This document shows, in pieces, positions 16,266 to 26,261 of a stretch of DNA of 64,000 nt; position 1 is the first letter of the stretch; the number at the start of each line of letters is the position of its first letter. The notes below the pieces were generated by a model. The model ran no database searches and had not been told where the DNA came from. It was given only the letters and a program-made list of their open reading frames with translations. This DNA comes from Vulcanimicrobiota bacterium (lineage in GTDB: Bacteria; Vulcanimicrobiota; Xenobia; Xenobiales; JADMJV01). Location: NCBI GenBank assembly GCA_019637395.1, contig JAHBVR010000023.1, positions 1 to 64,000 of the forward strand, read 5' to 3'. The translations under genes and the position numbers were made by a program.

Positions 16266-17603
16266 ATGCCGGGAACTCTCCTGTTTACCAACGCCACCAT
16301 TGTTACGCTGGGTGAGACCCCAGAGGTCATTCGGGATGGCGCCGTATGGATCGAGAACGGCAAGATTCGTGGCTTTGGTTCTGCCGAAGCGGTCCTCGCG
16401 CAGGCTCCGCCGCTGGCCAGGCTGGATCTGCAGGGGCGGGTCCTCATGCCCGGCCAGATCAACTCTCACGATCATCTTTACAGTGCCTTCGCGCGGGGCA
16501 TTGCCTTGAAAGACGAAGCGCCGGCCAATTTTCTGCAGATTTTGCAGCGTCTCTGGTGGCGGCTGGATCAGGCGCTTTCCAGCGAGGACGTTTATCTCAG
16601 CGCTCTGCTCGGTTTTACCGAGGCAGTTCAACGTGGGGTCACCACGATAGTGGACCATCATGCCAGTCCCGCCTGCATCGAAGGAAGCCTGGACCGTCTG
16701 GCTGAGGCCAGTTTACAGGTCGGGCTGCGGGCCTGTCTGTGTTACGAAACGACCGACCGCCACGGGGAAGTGGGCGCCCGTCAGGGAGTGCTGGAAAATC
16801 TGCGCTTCGCCCGCTACTGCGAGAGGCTGCGCGACGGCCGGCTGGCCGCCGCTCTGGGTTTGCATGCCTCCATCACGGTGGACCCGGCCACCCTGCAACT
16901 GGCGCTCAAGGAATGGCCGGCCGATGTGCCGGTGCACGTGCATGTCGCGGAGGATCTGTGCGATCTGGAGCACAGCCTCAAGACCTATTCCCGGCCCCCG
17001 CTGCAGCGTCTGCTGGAGGATGGTCTGCATGATCGTCCGGTTTGGGCGGCTCATTGCATTCATCTGCAGCCCCACGAAAAAGAATTGCTGGCCAGGCATT
17101 CCGTAACCGTCATGCACAACCCGCGGTCAAATATGAATAACGCGGTGGGGTGCGCTCCCGTCCAGGAGTTGATCAACCTGGGAGTTCCGGTAGCCTTGGG
17201 GACGGACGGTATGAGCCAGGACCCCTCCGAGGATGCCCGGGCCCTGGCCGTCATTCACAAGCACCAGGCGGGCGATCCGCGCGGCTTCGAGTGGAACAAT
17301 ATTTACCGAGTGGCCTTTCTAGAGCCGGCCCGACTGGCCAGCCAGAGGTTCGGCCGCCAACTGGGACAGATAGCCGTGGGTGCGGAAGCGGACTTGATGG
17401 TGCTGGACTATGATCCGCCCACCCCCCTGAACGGTGGAAACTTTCTCGGCCACTGGCTCTTTGGCATGGGAACGGCTCCGGTCTGGGGCACCTGGGTGGC
17501 GGGAGACTGTGTCTTTTTCAAGGGCGAGGTGGCCGGCATCGATGCCACTGATCTGAAAGCCCGTTGCCGAGTGGCGGCGGAAAAATTATGGGAGCGCTGG
17601 TAA
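16266..17603 (+). CDS. ssnA: SsnA-type amidohydrolase/aminohydrolase
   Basis: A 445-residue member of the metal-dependent amidohydrolase superfamily, closest in pattern to SsnA. A beta-sandwich start ([21 protein letters not shown]) leads to the metal motif SHDHLY (HxH), then [15 protein letters not shown] and WAAHCIHLQ (His ligands), [10 protein letters not shown] and the catalytic [13 protein letters not shown] 16266 is chosen because it begins the sandwich. SsnA is tied to purine and selenate-related catabolic loci in enterics. Its substrate is unresolved. glyA and a carbamate kinase gene lie downstream. Confidence 0.87.
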   Translation: MPGTLLFTNATIVTLGETPEVIRDGAVWIENGKIRGFGSAEAVLAQAPPLARLDLQGRVLMPGQINSHDHLYSAFARGIALKDEAPANFLQILQRLWWRLDQALSSEDVYLSALLGFTEAVQRGVTTIVDHHASPACIEGSLDRLAEASLQVGLRACLCYETTDRHGEVGARQGVLENLRFARYCERLRDGRLAAALGLHASITVDPATLQLALKEWPADVPVHVHVAEDLCDLEHSLKTYSRPPLQRLLEDGLHDRPVWAAHCIHLQPHEKELLARHSVTVMHNPRSNMNNAVGCAPVQELINLGVPVALGTDGMSQDPSEDARALAVIHKHQAGDPRGFEWNNIYRVAFLEPARLASQRFGRQLGQIAVGAEADLMVLDYDPPTPLNGGNFLGHWLFGMGTAPVWGTWVAGDCVFFKGEVAGIDATDLKARCRVAAEKLWERW

Positions 17604-17605
17604 AT

Positions 17606-17646
17606 GGAGTTCGCCTGAGAGCGAACTCCGGGGTTTACTGCGTAAA
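17606..17646 (+). other. Two hairpins between ssnA and glyA
   Basis: GGAGTTCGC (17606-17614) / GCGAACTCC (17621-17629) with a 6-nt loop, then TTTAC (17634-17638) / GTAAA (17642-17646). No T-run follows the first stem, so it is not a standard terminator. It may be an mRNA processing or stability element, or part of a glyA leader. Confidence 0.5.
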
Positions 17647-17676
17647 CTTCTAAAGGCAAGAGAAGAGGGAGCAAAA

Positions 17677-18951
<1,275 letters not shown>

Positions 18952-18978
18952 AAACGAAAGGGACGAACAGGCCAGCTT

Positions 18979-19884
18979 ATGTCGGGCGAAAACACTTCTC
19001 AGGACGACTCGGTCGCCGTAGCGGCCGAGGTCGAAGCTTCTTCCTCTTCAGCGGATACCGATCCGGTGGAACCTCTGATCGAGGGGGTGGAGGCGGCTAC
19101 TGCTGAGGTGGTCGAGGAAGAGCTGGATCCGCAAGCGGTCTGGGGGGCGGAGACCGAGGCGCAGAAAAAGGCCGCCGAAAGCAAGTCGGAGCGCCGTGTG
19201 GCCCAGCGCAAAGGGGTTCGCCTCAACAAGCTAATCATGGCCCAGTTGCTCCACTCTGGCGAAAGTACCGGATTGTACTTACACCTGGTAGACATTTCCT
19301 CTGGTGGTATCCGAGTGAATGGCGACGTCGAATTTCCTCAGAGCGAGCAGTTTACCCTCAAGCTCCAAACCGAGTCGTTCGGCGGTGAGGTCAGCTCCGA
19401 GTTTCCCGAACTGGAAGTCAAAGCTCGCGTGGTCTGGAGCAAGCGCCTGCTGGGCGGGATGTTCGTTTCTGGTTTGCAGTTTCTCGACATGAGTCCCGAG
19501 GCAGAAGCCTGCGTGACCAAAATTCTGGAGATTTGCTCGCCCGAGGGTAAGCGCTTGCGTTTCCGGCTCAACCGCGTGTTAGGTGTGGGCATCGGGCTCG
19601 AGGAACAAACTCGCTGGCTTTATCCGCTGGCTTTGGACCTGTCGGTCGAAGGCATGCGCGTGCGTCTTGACGAGTCGCTGGAAATCGGCAGTACTTTCCC
19701 CCTGCAGATTTTCCTCGAGTTCGATCTGCCGACCGTGCACATGAACGCCGAAGTGGTCTGGCGTGACGAGGTGGGCACGGGCCGTTATCAGGTCGGCCTG
19801 CGCTTTCACGACCTCAACGAGGATAGCGCTAAAGCGATCCAGGATTACATTGACCGCTGCCTGGCCAAAGAAGTCCAGCCCTAG
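18979..19884 (+). CDS. Double PilZ-domain protein (putative c-di-GMP receptor)
   Basis: An acidic, disordered N-terminus (1-65) precedes two PilZ-like domains. The first carries RRVAQRKGVR (RxxxR) and DISSGGIRV (D/NxSxxG). The second carries RLRFRLNR and DLSVEGMRV. Both signature halves are needed for c-di-GMP binding and both appear present. Each domain ends with a hydrophobic strand (ARVVWSKRLLGGMFVSGLQF and VVWRDEVGTGRYQVGLRF). Its 301 residues contain no membrane segment. A cytosolic receptor for signals set by the GGDEF (4469) and HD-GYP (54867) proteins is a reasonable inference. Confidence 0.83.
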   Translation: MSGENTSQDDSVAVAAEVEASSSSADTDPVEPLIEGVEAATAEVVEEELDPQAVWGAETEAQKKAAESKSERRVAQRKGVRLNKLIMAQLLHSGESTGLYLHLVDISSGGIRVNGDVEFPQSEQFTLKLQTESFGGEVSSEFPELEVKARVVWSKRLLGGMFVSGLQFLDMSPEAEACVTKILEICSPEGKRLRFRLNRVLGVGIGLEEQTRWLYPLALDLSVEGMRVRLDESLEIGSTFPLQIFLEFDLPTVHMNAEVVWRDEVGTGRYQVGLRFHDLNEDSAKAIQDYIDRCLAKEVQP

Positions 19885-19887
19885 TTC

Positions 19888-20838
19888 ATGCCCGTCGCCG
19901 TCATCGCATTAGGGGGAAACTCCCTGATTCGCGACGCGCGTGTTCGCCAACGCCTGGCCGATCAAAGCCAGATCATCGCGGAATTCAGCAGCCAGGTCGT
20001 GGAGTTGCTGGCCGAGGGTTGGTCGGTGGCGTTGGTTCACGGCAATGGGCCCCAATTGGGACAGGCTTTACAACGTTCCGAGCTCAGTCGCGAGTTGGTG
20101 GAGGACTTACCTTTGGATTTGGCGCTGGCCGATACCCAGGCCAGCCTGGGCTATCAGTTTCAGCAGAGCCTCGGCAATGCTATGCGACAACGCCAGTTGA
20201 GCGGCCAAGCGGTGACTCTGGTTACGCAGGTGGAAGTGGATGCCGAGGATCCCGCCTTTGCCAATCCCATCAAGGCGGTTGGCTATTTCATGGACGAATC
20301 CACCGCAACCTACCATCGCGAAGAGGATGGCTGGCAGGTAACCGAGGACGCCGGGCGTGGTTGGCGCCGCCTGGTTCCCTTCCCCAAGCCCAAGGCGGTG
20401 GTGGAGATGGCGGTGATTCGCCAGTTACTGGCGCCCGGATCCTGTGTCATTTGTGCCGGTGGGGGAGGGATCCCGGTCATCGCCGGCGAGTCCGGCTATC
20501 TTTCCACCACGGCGGTGGTCGACAAAGATTTGACGGCCATTTTGTTAGCCGAGCAGTTGAAAGCCGAATTGCTGCTCTTTTGCGCGGCGGGGGAGCAACT
20601 TTCGCTTTATCCCAATACCGAGAAAGCGCAGCCGCTCTCGCGCTTATCGGTGCGGCAAGCGCGCGAATATTTGGCGGAAGGACACTTCCGCTCCGGCTCG
20701 CTGCGTCCCAAGGTGGAGTCAGGGCTTCAGTTCATCGAGGCGACCGGAGGCCGGGTGGTGATTACCAATCCCGCCAATTTACTGCGGGGCGCTCGTTCCC
20801 AGGCCGGCACCGAGATCGTGGCAGTAGAGAGCGCGTAG
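19888..20838 (+). CDS. arcC: Carbamate kinase
   Basis: Transfers phosphate between carbamoyl-phosphate and ADP (substrate-level ATP) or the reverse. The 316-residue protein has ALGGNSL at the N-terminus, LVHGNGPQLGQ, FPKPKAVVEM, CAGGGGIPV and VVDKDLTAILLA, all carbamate-kinase motifs. It starts three bases after the PilZ gene stop. No arginine deiminase or ornithine carbamoyltransferase gene is nearby, so it probably serves purine/pyrimidine or other carbamoyl catabolism, possibly with SsnA. Its 3' end overlaps tgt on the other strand by 60 nt. Confidence 0.93.
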   Translation: MPVAVIALGGNSLIRDARVRQRLADQSQIIAEFSSQVVELLAEGWSVALVHGNGPQLGQALQRSELSRELVEDLPLDLALADTQASLGYQFQQSLGNAMRQRQLSGQAVTLVTQVEVDAEDPAFANPIKAVGYFMDESTATYHREEDGWQVTEDAGRGWRRLVPFPKPKAVVEMAVIRQLLAPGSCVICAGGGGIPVIAGESGYLSTTAVVDKDLTAILLAEQLKAELLLFCAAGEQLSLYPNTEKAQPLSRLSVRQAREYLAEGHFRSGSLRPKVESGLQFIEATGGRVVITNPANLLRGARSQAGTEIVAVESA

Positions 20839-22011
20839 GTCTGCAAAGCGATCTTCTTCCAAGGCGCTCCGCATCTCTCTCATCAATTGGAGCAGGAAAT
20901 GAAGGTTGTGCATGCTGCATAACGTGTAGGCTAGAATTTCCTCGGCCTTGTGCAAGTGGCGCAGGTAAGCCAGCGAAAAGTTACGGCAGCAATAACAGCT
21001 ACAGCCTTTCTGAATGGGCTCGTCCAGGTCGAAGAAGCGGGCATTGAGGATATTCCAGGTTCCGCGCGGACTGCGCCCCGGACTGCCGGGAGGTACGAAA
21101 ACGTGGCCGTTGCGGGCGAAGCGGGTAGGAATGACGCAGTCAAAAGTATCGATGCCGCGCGCAACCCCTTCAAAGAGATCGGAGAATTCACCGATGCCCA
21201 GCAAGTGACGAGGTTTGTCATCGGGCAATCCAGGCAGGGTCCAATCCAAAACCTGATGCATTTCTTCTTTGGTCTTGCCCAGGGAACCGCCCACGGCAAA
21301 GCCCTGCCATGGCCACTTCAACATAAAATCCAGCGTGCGCTCTCGCAGGTCCTGGTAGGCGCCGCCCTGCAGGATACCGTACAGGGCCTGAGGAGTGTGG
21401 CGGCGTGCTTCCAGACAGCGGACGGCCCAGCGGTGAGTGCGCTCCAGGGCGATCTCCGTATAAGCTTTGTCGGCTAACGGGGATGTGCATTCGTCGAAAG
21501 CCAGAATCATATCGGCTCCCAACTCTTCTTGAATACGAATCGAGGATTCCGGAGTCAACAGGTGGGTGGAGCCATCCAGGTGTGAGCGGAAGCGCACGCC
21601 TTCCTCATTGATTTTCACCATGTTGGACATGATGGCCCCGCGCGGCTTCTTGGCGGCCGTCCCGGGGAAGACTCCGCCAATCTTGCCCACGCCGTGTTCC
21701 CGGCCGGCGCCCAGCGAAAAAGCCTGGAAACCTCCCGAGTCGGTCATGATGGGACGGGGCCAGTTCATCATTCGATGCAGTCCACCCAGCTTTTCCACCA
21801 GTTGGGAGCCCGGCCTCAAATAAAGGTGATAGGTGTTGGCCAACACACCCTGGACGCCCAGGTCCAGCAGTTGTTGGGGAGTCAGCGCTTTCACGCTGGC
21901 CTGGGTTCCCACCGGTAGAAATTCCGGGGTCTCGATGATTCCGTGCGGGGTGTGGATGCGGCCGCGCCGGGCCTGGCCCCGTTTCTTTAGCAGTTGGTAG
22001 TGGAAGGACAT
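20779..22011 (-). CDS. tgt: tRNA-guanine transglycosylase
   Basis: Swaps guanine-34 for preQ1 in GUN-anticodon tRNAs, leading to queuosine. Key features: TPEFLPVGTQASVK at the start, MTDSGGFQAFSL, FDECTSPLADK, the nucleophile region GIDTFDCVIPTRFARNG, and the zinc site CSCYCC...H. At 410 residues it is about 30 longer than usual. The extra tail (ending GAGLGTSAPQ) lies antisense to the arcC 3' end. Divergent from bpt across 49 bp. Confidence 0.95.
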   Translation of the reverse strand: MSFHYQLLKKRGQARRGRIHTPHGIIETPEFLPVGTQASVKALTPQQLLDLGVQGVLANTYHLYLRPGSQLVEKLGGLHRMMNWPRPIMTDSGGFQAFSLGAGREHGVGKIGGVFPGTAAKKPRGAIMSNMVKINEEGVRFRSHLDGSTHLLTPESSIRIQEELGADMILAFDECTSPLADKAYTEIALERTHRWAVRCLEARRHTPQALYGILQGGAYQDLRERTLDFMLKWPWQGFAVGGSLGKTKEEMHQVLDWTLPGLPDDKPRHLLGIGEFSDLFEGVARGIDTFDCVIPTRFARNGHVFVPPGSPGRSPRGTWNILNARFFDLDEPIQKGCSCYCCRNFSLAYLRHLHKAEEILAYTLCSMHNLHFLLQLMREMRSALEEDRFADLRALYCHDLGAGLGTSAPQ

Positions 22012-22060
22012 AGCCTCAGGGGTTTGGGCTCTTTCGCAGGAAGCCCTGCACAGTCTGGGA

Positions 22061-22780
22061 ATGAGGCCGCATATGCAACACTCGCCGATGCGCCTGTTGG
22101 ATTTTGGCGAATGTCCTTACTTGCCGGAGCGCCGTTGGCATTCTCTGGCTATGCACGTACTCGAAGCCAACCCCGATGACATTCAGGGCCTGCTCTTCTC
22201 GGGCTTTCGCCGCCTGGGGCATCTTTACTACACACCCATGTGCAATGGTTGCCAGGCCTGTATTTCGCTACGCATTCCCGCCCGCTCGTTTCGCCCCAAC
22301 AAAAATCAACGGCAGATTTGGAAACGTAATCAAGACCTGGAGATGGCCGTTGAGCCCAGCCTTTTCAGTCAGGAAAAGTATGAACTGTATCAACGTTACC
22401 AGGCAGCCCGCTGGGACAAGCAGCAGCCGATCAGCGCCGAAGAATTTTCGGCTATTTACTTGGAACAGCCCGGCACCGGCATGGACTTTGTCTACCGCCT
22501 CGATGGACAGTTGGTGGGGGTAGATTTTATGGATGTCACGCCAGCCGGTATTTCTTCGGTCTATTTTGTGTGGGAGTGCGAGCCCCGCCGCAGTTTGGGC
22601 ATTTATTCGGTGATGCGCGCCCTGCAATGGTGTGCCGAAAATGGGCGCGAGCATCTCTACTTGGGGTTATACGTGGAAGGCAACGAATCGATGCGCTACA
22701 AGGCTTCTTTTCATCCGCACCAGCGGCGCTATCGGGGCGGTCCCTGGATGGACCAGCCGGAATCGGGTTGGCCCCAGTGA
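22061..22780 (+). CDS. bpt: Bacterial aminoacyl-tRNA-protein transferase (Bpt/ATE-like)
   Basis: A 239-residue transferase of the N-degron pathway that moves Leu (Bpt) or Arg (Ate) from tRNA to acidic N-termini. Features are GECPYLPERRW, the Cys-rich MCNGCQACISLRIP, SFRPNKNQRQIWKRN, and the GNAT-like C-terminal part (YFVWECEPRRSLGIYSVMRA and LYLGLYVEGNESMRYKASFHP). The specificity cannot be read from sequence. No clpS or clpA is in the window. The stop overlaps the next start (GTGA). Confidence 0.9.
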   Translation: MRPHMQHSPMRLLDFGECPYLPERRWHSLAMHVLEANPDDIQGLLFSGFRRLGHLYYTPMCNGCQACISLRIPARSFRPNKNQRQIWKRNQDLEMAVEPSLFSQEKYELYQRYQAARWDKQQPISAEEFSAIYLEQPGTGMDFVYRLDGQLVGVDFMDVTPAGISSVYFVWECEPRRSLGIYSVMRALQWCAENGREHLYLGLYVEGNESMRYKASFHPHQRRYRGGPWMDQPESGWPQ

Positions 22781-24060
22781 GGGACCGCTTGTTGCAAGAA
22801 GGCCTGAGCCTGGCTCAGGTCGAGAATTTTCAGCGGGCCTCCAGGCTGACCCGCGAGCGCCGGGAAGAGATTCGCGAACGTGCCCATCGTTTGCAGTGGA
22901 AGGTTTTGGATGCCTTGCAGGCCCGGGGGCTGAGCGAGGTGCATCTGCTCGGTTCGACCGGCTACGGCTACGGCGACACCGGACGGGAGTTGCTGGACCA
23001 GGTCTATGCGGACCTGTTCGGCTGCCAGGCGGCTTTGGTCCGATTGCAGTTCGTTTCCGGAACCCACGCTATCGCCTGCGGGTTCTTCGGCAATTTGCGG
23101 CCTGGTGACGAGCTGGTCAGCTTGAGCGGCGAGCCTTATGATACGCTCTCGACGGTCATCGGACAGAAGGGCCAGGTGCCCGGCTCTCTGGTGGATTGGG
23201 GTGTAAGCTATCGCCAGTTAGAGTTGCGCGCGGAGGGGCTTGATCTCGAGGCGATCGAGAGTTTTCTGCGACCCCGAACGAAGATGGTCTTTTTACAGCG
23301 CTCGCGTGGCTACGCCTGGCGCAGCAGCCTTTCCATCGAGCAGCTAGGGCAGGCTATCGAGAGAGTCCGTCGGGTTTGCCCCGAGGCGGTGGTGATGGTG
23401 GATAACTGCTACGGAGAACTGGTGGAAGAGAGCGAGCCGACCCGGGTGGGCGCGGATCTGGTGGCGGGTTCGTTGATTAAAAACTTAGGTGGCACGCTGG
23501 CCGCCACCGGTGGCTATCTGGCTGGTAGCAGCGCCGCCGTTGAAGCCGCCGCTTATCGTTTGACCGCCCCGGGTATCGGCGGCGAGCAAGGAGCCAGCCT
23601 GGGGTTTTCCCGATCCATGTTGCAGGGACTGTTTCAGGCTCCCATCGTGGTGGGTCAGGCCTTGGAAGGCGCTTGTTGGGCGGCTTGTTTCCTCGAGTTA
23701 GAGGGATTTGAGGTGGCTCCGCGCTGGCAGGATCAGCGCAGCGACATTGTCCAGGCTATTCGCCTGGGCAGCCCGGAAGCGCAGGCGGCCTTTTGCCGGG
23801 GCGTGCAGCGAAGCGGCCCGGTAGATTCGAAGGCGACGCCGGAGCCCTGGGTGCAACCGGGCTATCGAGATCCCATCCTGATGGCCGGCGGGACTTTCAT
23901 CGCGGGCTCTTCTTTGGAGATGTCGGCCGACTGCCCGGTGCGGCCGCCTTATATCGCTTATCTGCAAGGCGGCATCAGTTTGGGACACGTGCAGTTGGGC
24001 GTGGTGCGCGGGCTGGTGAGCTTGCAAAGAATTCTTGGTTCAGGCGCAGGGTACCCATAG
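22777..24060 (+). CDS. Methionine-gamma-lyase-family PLP enzyme (Alum_res family)
   Basis: A 427-residue fold-type I PLP protein starting at GTG 22777 in a GTGA overlap with bpt. The PLP lysine is in GSLIKNLGGTLAATGGYLAG, the cofactor-binding Asp region is MVDNCYGELVEE, and SGTHAIACGFFG binds phosphate. The motifs match the 'aluminium resistance' (Alum_res) group, which is usually annotated as methionine-gamma-lyase family. Its true substrate is not settled. A 69-codon upstream extension of the frame is rejected because it runs inside bpt. Confidence 0.88.
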   Translation: MRDRLLQEGLSLAQVENFQRASRLTRERREEIRERAHRLQWKVLDALQARGLSEVHLLGSTGYGYGDTGRELLDQVYADLFGCQAALVRLQFVSGTHAIACGFFGNLRPGDELVSLSGEPYDTLSTVIGQKGQVPGSLVDWGVSYRQLELRAEGLDLEAIESFLRPRTKMVFLQRSRGYAWRSSLSIEQLGQAIERVRRVCPEAVVMVDNCYGELVEESEPTRVGADLVAGSLIKNLGGTLAATGGYLAGSSAAVEAAAYRLTAPGIGGEQGASLGFSRSMLQGLFQAPIVVGQALEGACWAACFLELEGFEVAPRWQDQRSDIVQAIRLGSPEAQAAFCRGVQRSGPVDSKATPEPWVQPGYRDPILMAGGTFIAGSSLEMSADCPVRPPYIAYLQGGISLGHVQLGVVRGLVSLQRILGSGAGYP

Positions 24061-24314
24061 AGCTTGAAGAACTTTCAACCCGGGTTCAGGTGGAAACATT
24101 TTCGCAGTTTGACACAGTCCAGACACGAAAGTGTGGTGTTTATAAGGGGCCAGAAAAGTTGAGTCCGTCCTGGTAGTCAGGTTCGCTGTCTGGAGTACAG
24201 GGGAACTTTGTGTGACCCGAGACAACCGGATACCCTTGTTGGAGGGGGTGGCCGGTCGACTGCGAAGGGCCGCTGTGATTTCAGGGTCTGGTCGATAATG
24301 GGAGGTAAAGCCGA
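24061..24314 (+). promoter_or_regulatory. Leader/promoter region of murI
   Basis: This 254-bp gap contains a perfect -35 hexamer TTGACA at 24109-24114. At 17-bp spacing the -10 (TGTGGT, 24132-24137) is weak. TTTATAAGG lies further down. ACAC-GAAA-GTGT, a GNRA-type tetraloop hairpin, lies between them. GGGAGGT precedes the murI ATG. The remaining about 150 bp is GC-rich without an ORF and might be an RNA leader, but no known class is recognised. Confidence 0.45.
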
Positions 24315-25130
24315 ATGAGTTCGGGACGTATAGGGGTTTTTGATTCGGGAGTAGGCGGGCTGAGTATTGCCGGGCGCCTGATGACCGAGGCGCCCCATCT
24401 GGCCATTCATTATTATGGCGATACCGCGCACGTCCCCTACGGCGAACGGCCCGCGGCCGAAGTCACTCATCTGGTGGAAACGATTGTGGAACACCTGGTG
24501 GAATCCGGTGCCTCCGCCGTGGTGATGGCCTGCAATACCTCCAACGCGCTCGCTCTGGAAAGAGTTCGCTCCTGGTGCCCGGTGCCGGTGGTCGGTATCA
24601 TTGACCCGGCCGCCGAAGCAGCCGTGCTGCGCACGCGTAACGGTCGCATCGGTTTGATCGCCAATCCGCTGACCGCTCGCAGCGGCGCCTATGAGAAATC
24701 TTGCCGTACCGCCCTGGGGCGTCTCAACTTCGGTATCAATGTGCTGCCGGTCGGTTGTCCCAAACTGGTGCCCCTGATCGAATCCGGCCAGGTGGCCACC
24801 CGGGAAGCTCGGGAGACCCTCTGGGAATACCTGGCTCCGTTGCAGATGGAGCAAATCGATACGCTGATTTTGGGATGCACTCACTTCCCGTTCCTGCGCC
24901 CGCTGATCCAGGAATTGCTCGGTCCCGACGTGGAAATCATCGATCCCGCCAGTTATGTGCTGCAGGAATTGGTTCGACTGGGCGTGACCAGCACGCCGGC
25001 GCTACCTCATCTGGTGGAAGTCAGCGGCGACTCCGAGGAATTTGGCCGCGTCGGTTCGCGCTTGCTGTCACGCAATCTCAATGGCGTGCGCCACACTCAT
25101 CTGAAACGGTTTGCCAGACTGGCGGTCTAG
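24315..25130 (+). CDS. murI: Glutamate racemase
   Basis: Supplies D-glutamate for peptidoglycan. The 271-residue protein has the GVFDSGVGGLSI start, YYGDTAHVPYG, both catalytic cysteines (MACNTSNA and LGCTHFPFL) and the late EVSGDSEEFGR segment. GGGAGGT provides an excellent ribosome binding site. The stop overlaps by 4 nt with the convergent coiled-coil gene. Confidence 0.96.
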   Translation: MSSGRIGVFDSGVGGLSIAGRLMTEAPHLAIHYYGDTAHVPYGERPAAEVTHLVETIVEHLVESGASAVVMACNTSNALALERVRSWCPVPVVGIIDPAAEAAVLRTRNGRIGLIANPLTARSGAYEKSCRTALGRLNFGINVLPVGCPKLVPLIESGQVATREARETLWEYLAPLQMEQIDTLILGCTHFPFLRPLIQELLGPDVEIIDPASYVLQELVRLGVTSTPALPHLVEVSGDSEEFGRVGSRLLSRNLNGVRHTHLKRFARLAV

Positions 25131-25339
25131 TCTGCCGTCAGTGCTTCCAGCGCCTCTTCCAGGCATTCCATCACGCTCTCGATTTGCTCGAGTTTGCGCA
25201 CGGCTTCCTCGTGTTCTTTCTCTTCCAGTTCGTCTTCGTTTTCATCCAGCCATCGTTCTTGCTGACCGAGTCGCTCGCTCAACTCTTTGAGATGGGCTTT
25301 GAGTTGACTCTGTAATTTCGTGATCCACTCTTCAGGCAA
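25127..25339 (-). CDS. Small acidic coiled-coil protein
   Basis: A 70-residue protein consisting almost wholly of charged heptads (WITKLQSQLKAHLKELSERL and ENEDELEEKEHEEAVRKLEQ), predicted to be helical. The start overlaps the end of nadK by 8 nt, so the pair is probably translationally coupled. XseB (exonuclease VII small subunit) was considered, but its conserved motif is absent. The function is unknown. Confidence 0.6.
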   Translation of the reverse strand: MPEEWITKLQSQLKAHLKELSERLGQQERWLDENEDELEEKEHEEAVRKLEQIESVMECLEEALEALTAD

Positions 25340-26162
25340 CGGAACCTCCGGGGTCGACTTTGAGCTTGCCTACGGCCGAGACCCAACCGGGGTCCACCAG
25401 CAAGGCTTTGACGGGGGAAGTGGTGATTTCTATCTCCGTTCCCTCATCGATCTGGTAGTCTTTTTGCCCGTCCGCGATCACGTAGGGGCGCACTCCTCGC
25501 GAGCGGTTGGCCAGGCGCAGGCTGACGCTGCTGGGCAACACGACCGGGGTGGCGATACTCGAGGTGATTTCGTTGGAGGCCACCAGCACCAGCGCTTCCA
25601 TCAGCAGGATGGGACCGCCGGCCGAGTAGGCGTAGGCGGAAGAACCGGTGCGAGTCGCCACGATGACGCCGTCGCCGCGCACCAGGCCCAGGGCCTCGCC
25701 GTTGGCCCAGAGTTCCAAAGTCAGCGTTCGGGTGCTGCCGCCCACCAGGACTTCATTGAGCGCATCCACCTGCCAGACTTCCTCGCGCCGGTTATAGACA
25801 CGGGTGCGCACCATGTCACGCGCCTCGACCTGGTAGGTTTGAGCACAGAGCGCGTCCACGGCGTCGTCCAGCTGGTTTTCCTGGGCGGTGCACAGGTAGC
25901 CCAGCCGTCCGAAGTTCACGCCCAGGACCGGCACCGAGCGGGGGGCCATCAGGCGCGCCGCGTGCAGCAAGGTGCCATCTCCGCCCAGGGAGAGCAGGGC
26001 ATCCACCTGCTGGCCGGCCAGCACCTGTTCCAGGGAATAGACTTCCGCGCCCGCCTGGAGAAAGCGCTCGCGCGAGTGTTCGGCGGCTTTCCGGGCGCTT
26101 TCGCGCGATTCCGAAGCAACGATGGCGAAACGACCCGGAGCCGAGGCGGGGGGCTGAGACAT
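25332..26162 (-). CDS. nadK: NAD kinase
   Basis: Phosphorylates NAD to NADP. The 276-residue product carries the invariant LSLGGDGTLLHAAR, GVNFGRLGYL, the NEVLV motif, RGDGVIVATRTGSSAYAYSAGG and a final ADGQ segment. It diverges from an NrtR-like regulator across 99 bp, a context consistent with co-regulation of NAD(P) metabolism. The downstream coiled-coil gene overlaps it. Confidence 0.94.
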   Translation of the reverse strand: MSQPPASAPGRFAIVASESRESARKAAEHSRERFLQAGAEVYSLEQVLAGQQVDALLSLGGDGTLLHAARLMAPRSVPVLGVNFGRLGYLCTAQENQLDDAVDALCAQTYQVEARDMVRTRVYNRREEVWQVDALNEVLVGGSTRTLTLELWANGEALGLVRGDGVIVATRTGSSAYAYSAGGPILLMEALVLVASNEITSSIATPVVLPSSVSLRLANRSRGVRPYVIADGQKDYQIDEGTEIEITTSPVKALLVDPGWVSAVGKLKVDPGGSVA

Positions 26163-26261
26163 GCAAGCCTGTTCCTGTCGCTCGGGCCTTTTCCCTTCGG
26201 GCTGAAGTCACCCCGGGCGGCCGCGGGCGGGGAAGGGCTTTGTAGGGCGGTTGATAAAAAG

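Noticed and set aside
17606-17646. Rho-independent terminator after ssnA
   Set aside because: No T-run follows the stem.
19888-20838. Arginine deiminase pathway locus
   Set aside because: No arginine deiminase or catabolic ornithine carbamoyltransferase is adjacent.
25127-25339. XseB (exonuclease VII small subunit)
   Set aside because: Length fits, but the conserved XseB motif is missing. Only generic coiled coil is seen.
25320-26261. N-terminal extension of the Nudix regulator
   Set aside because: The upstream part of the open frame is antisense to nadK. The Nudix-wHTH protein starts near 26262.
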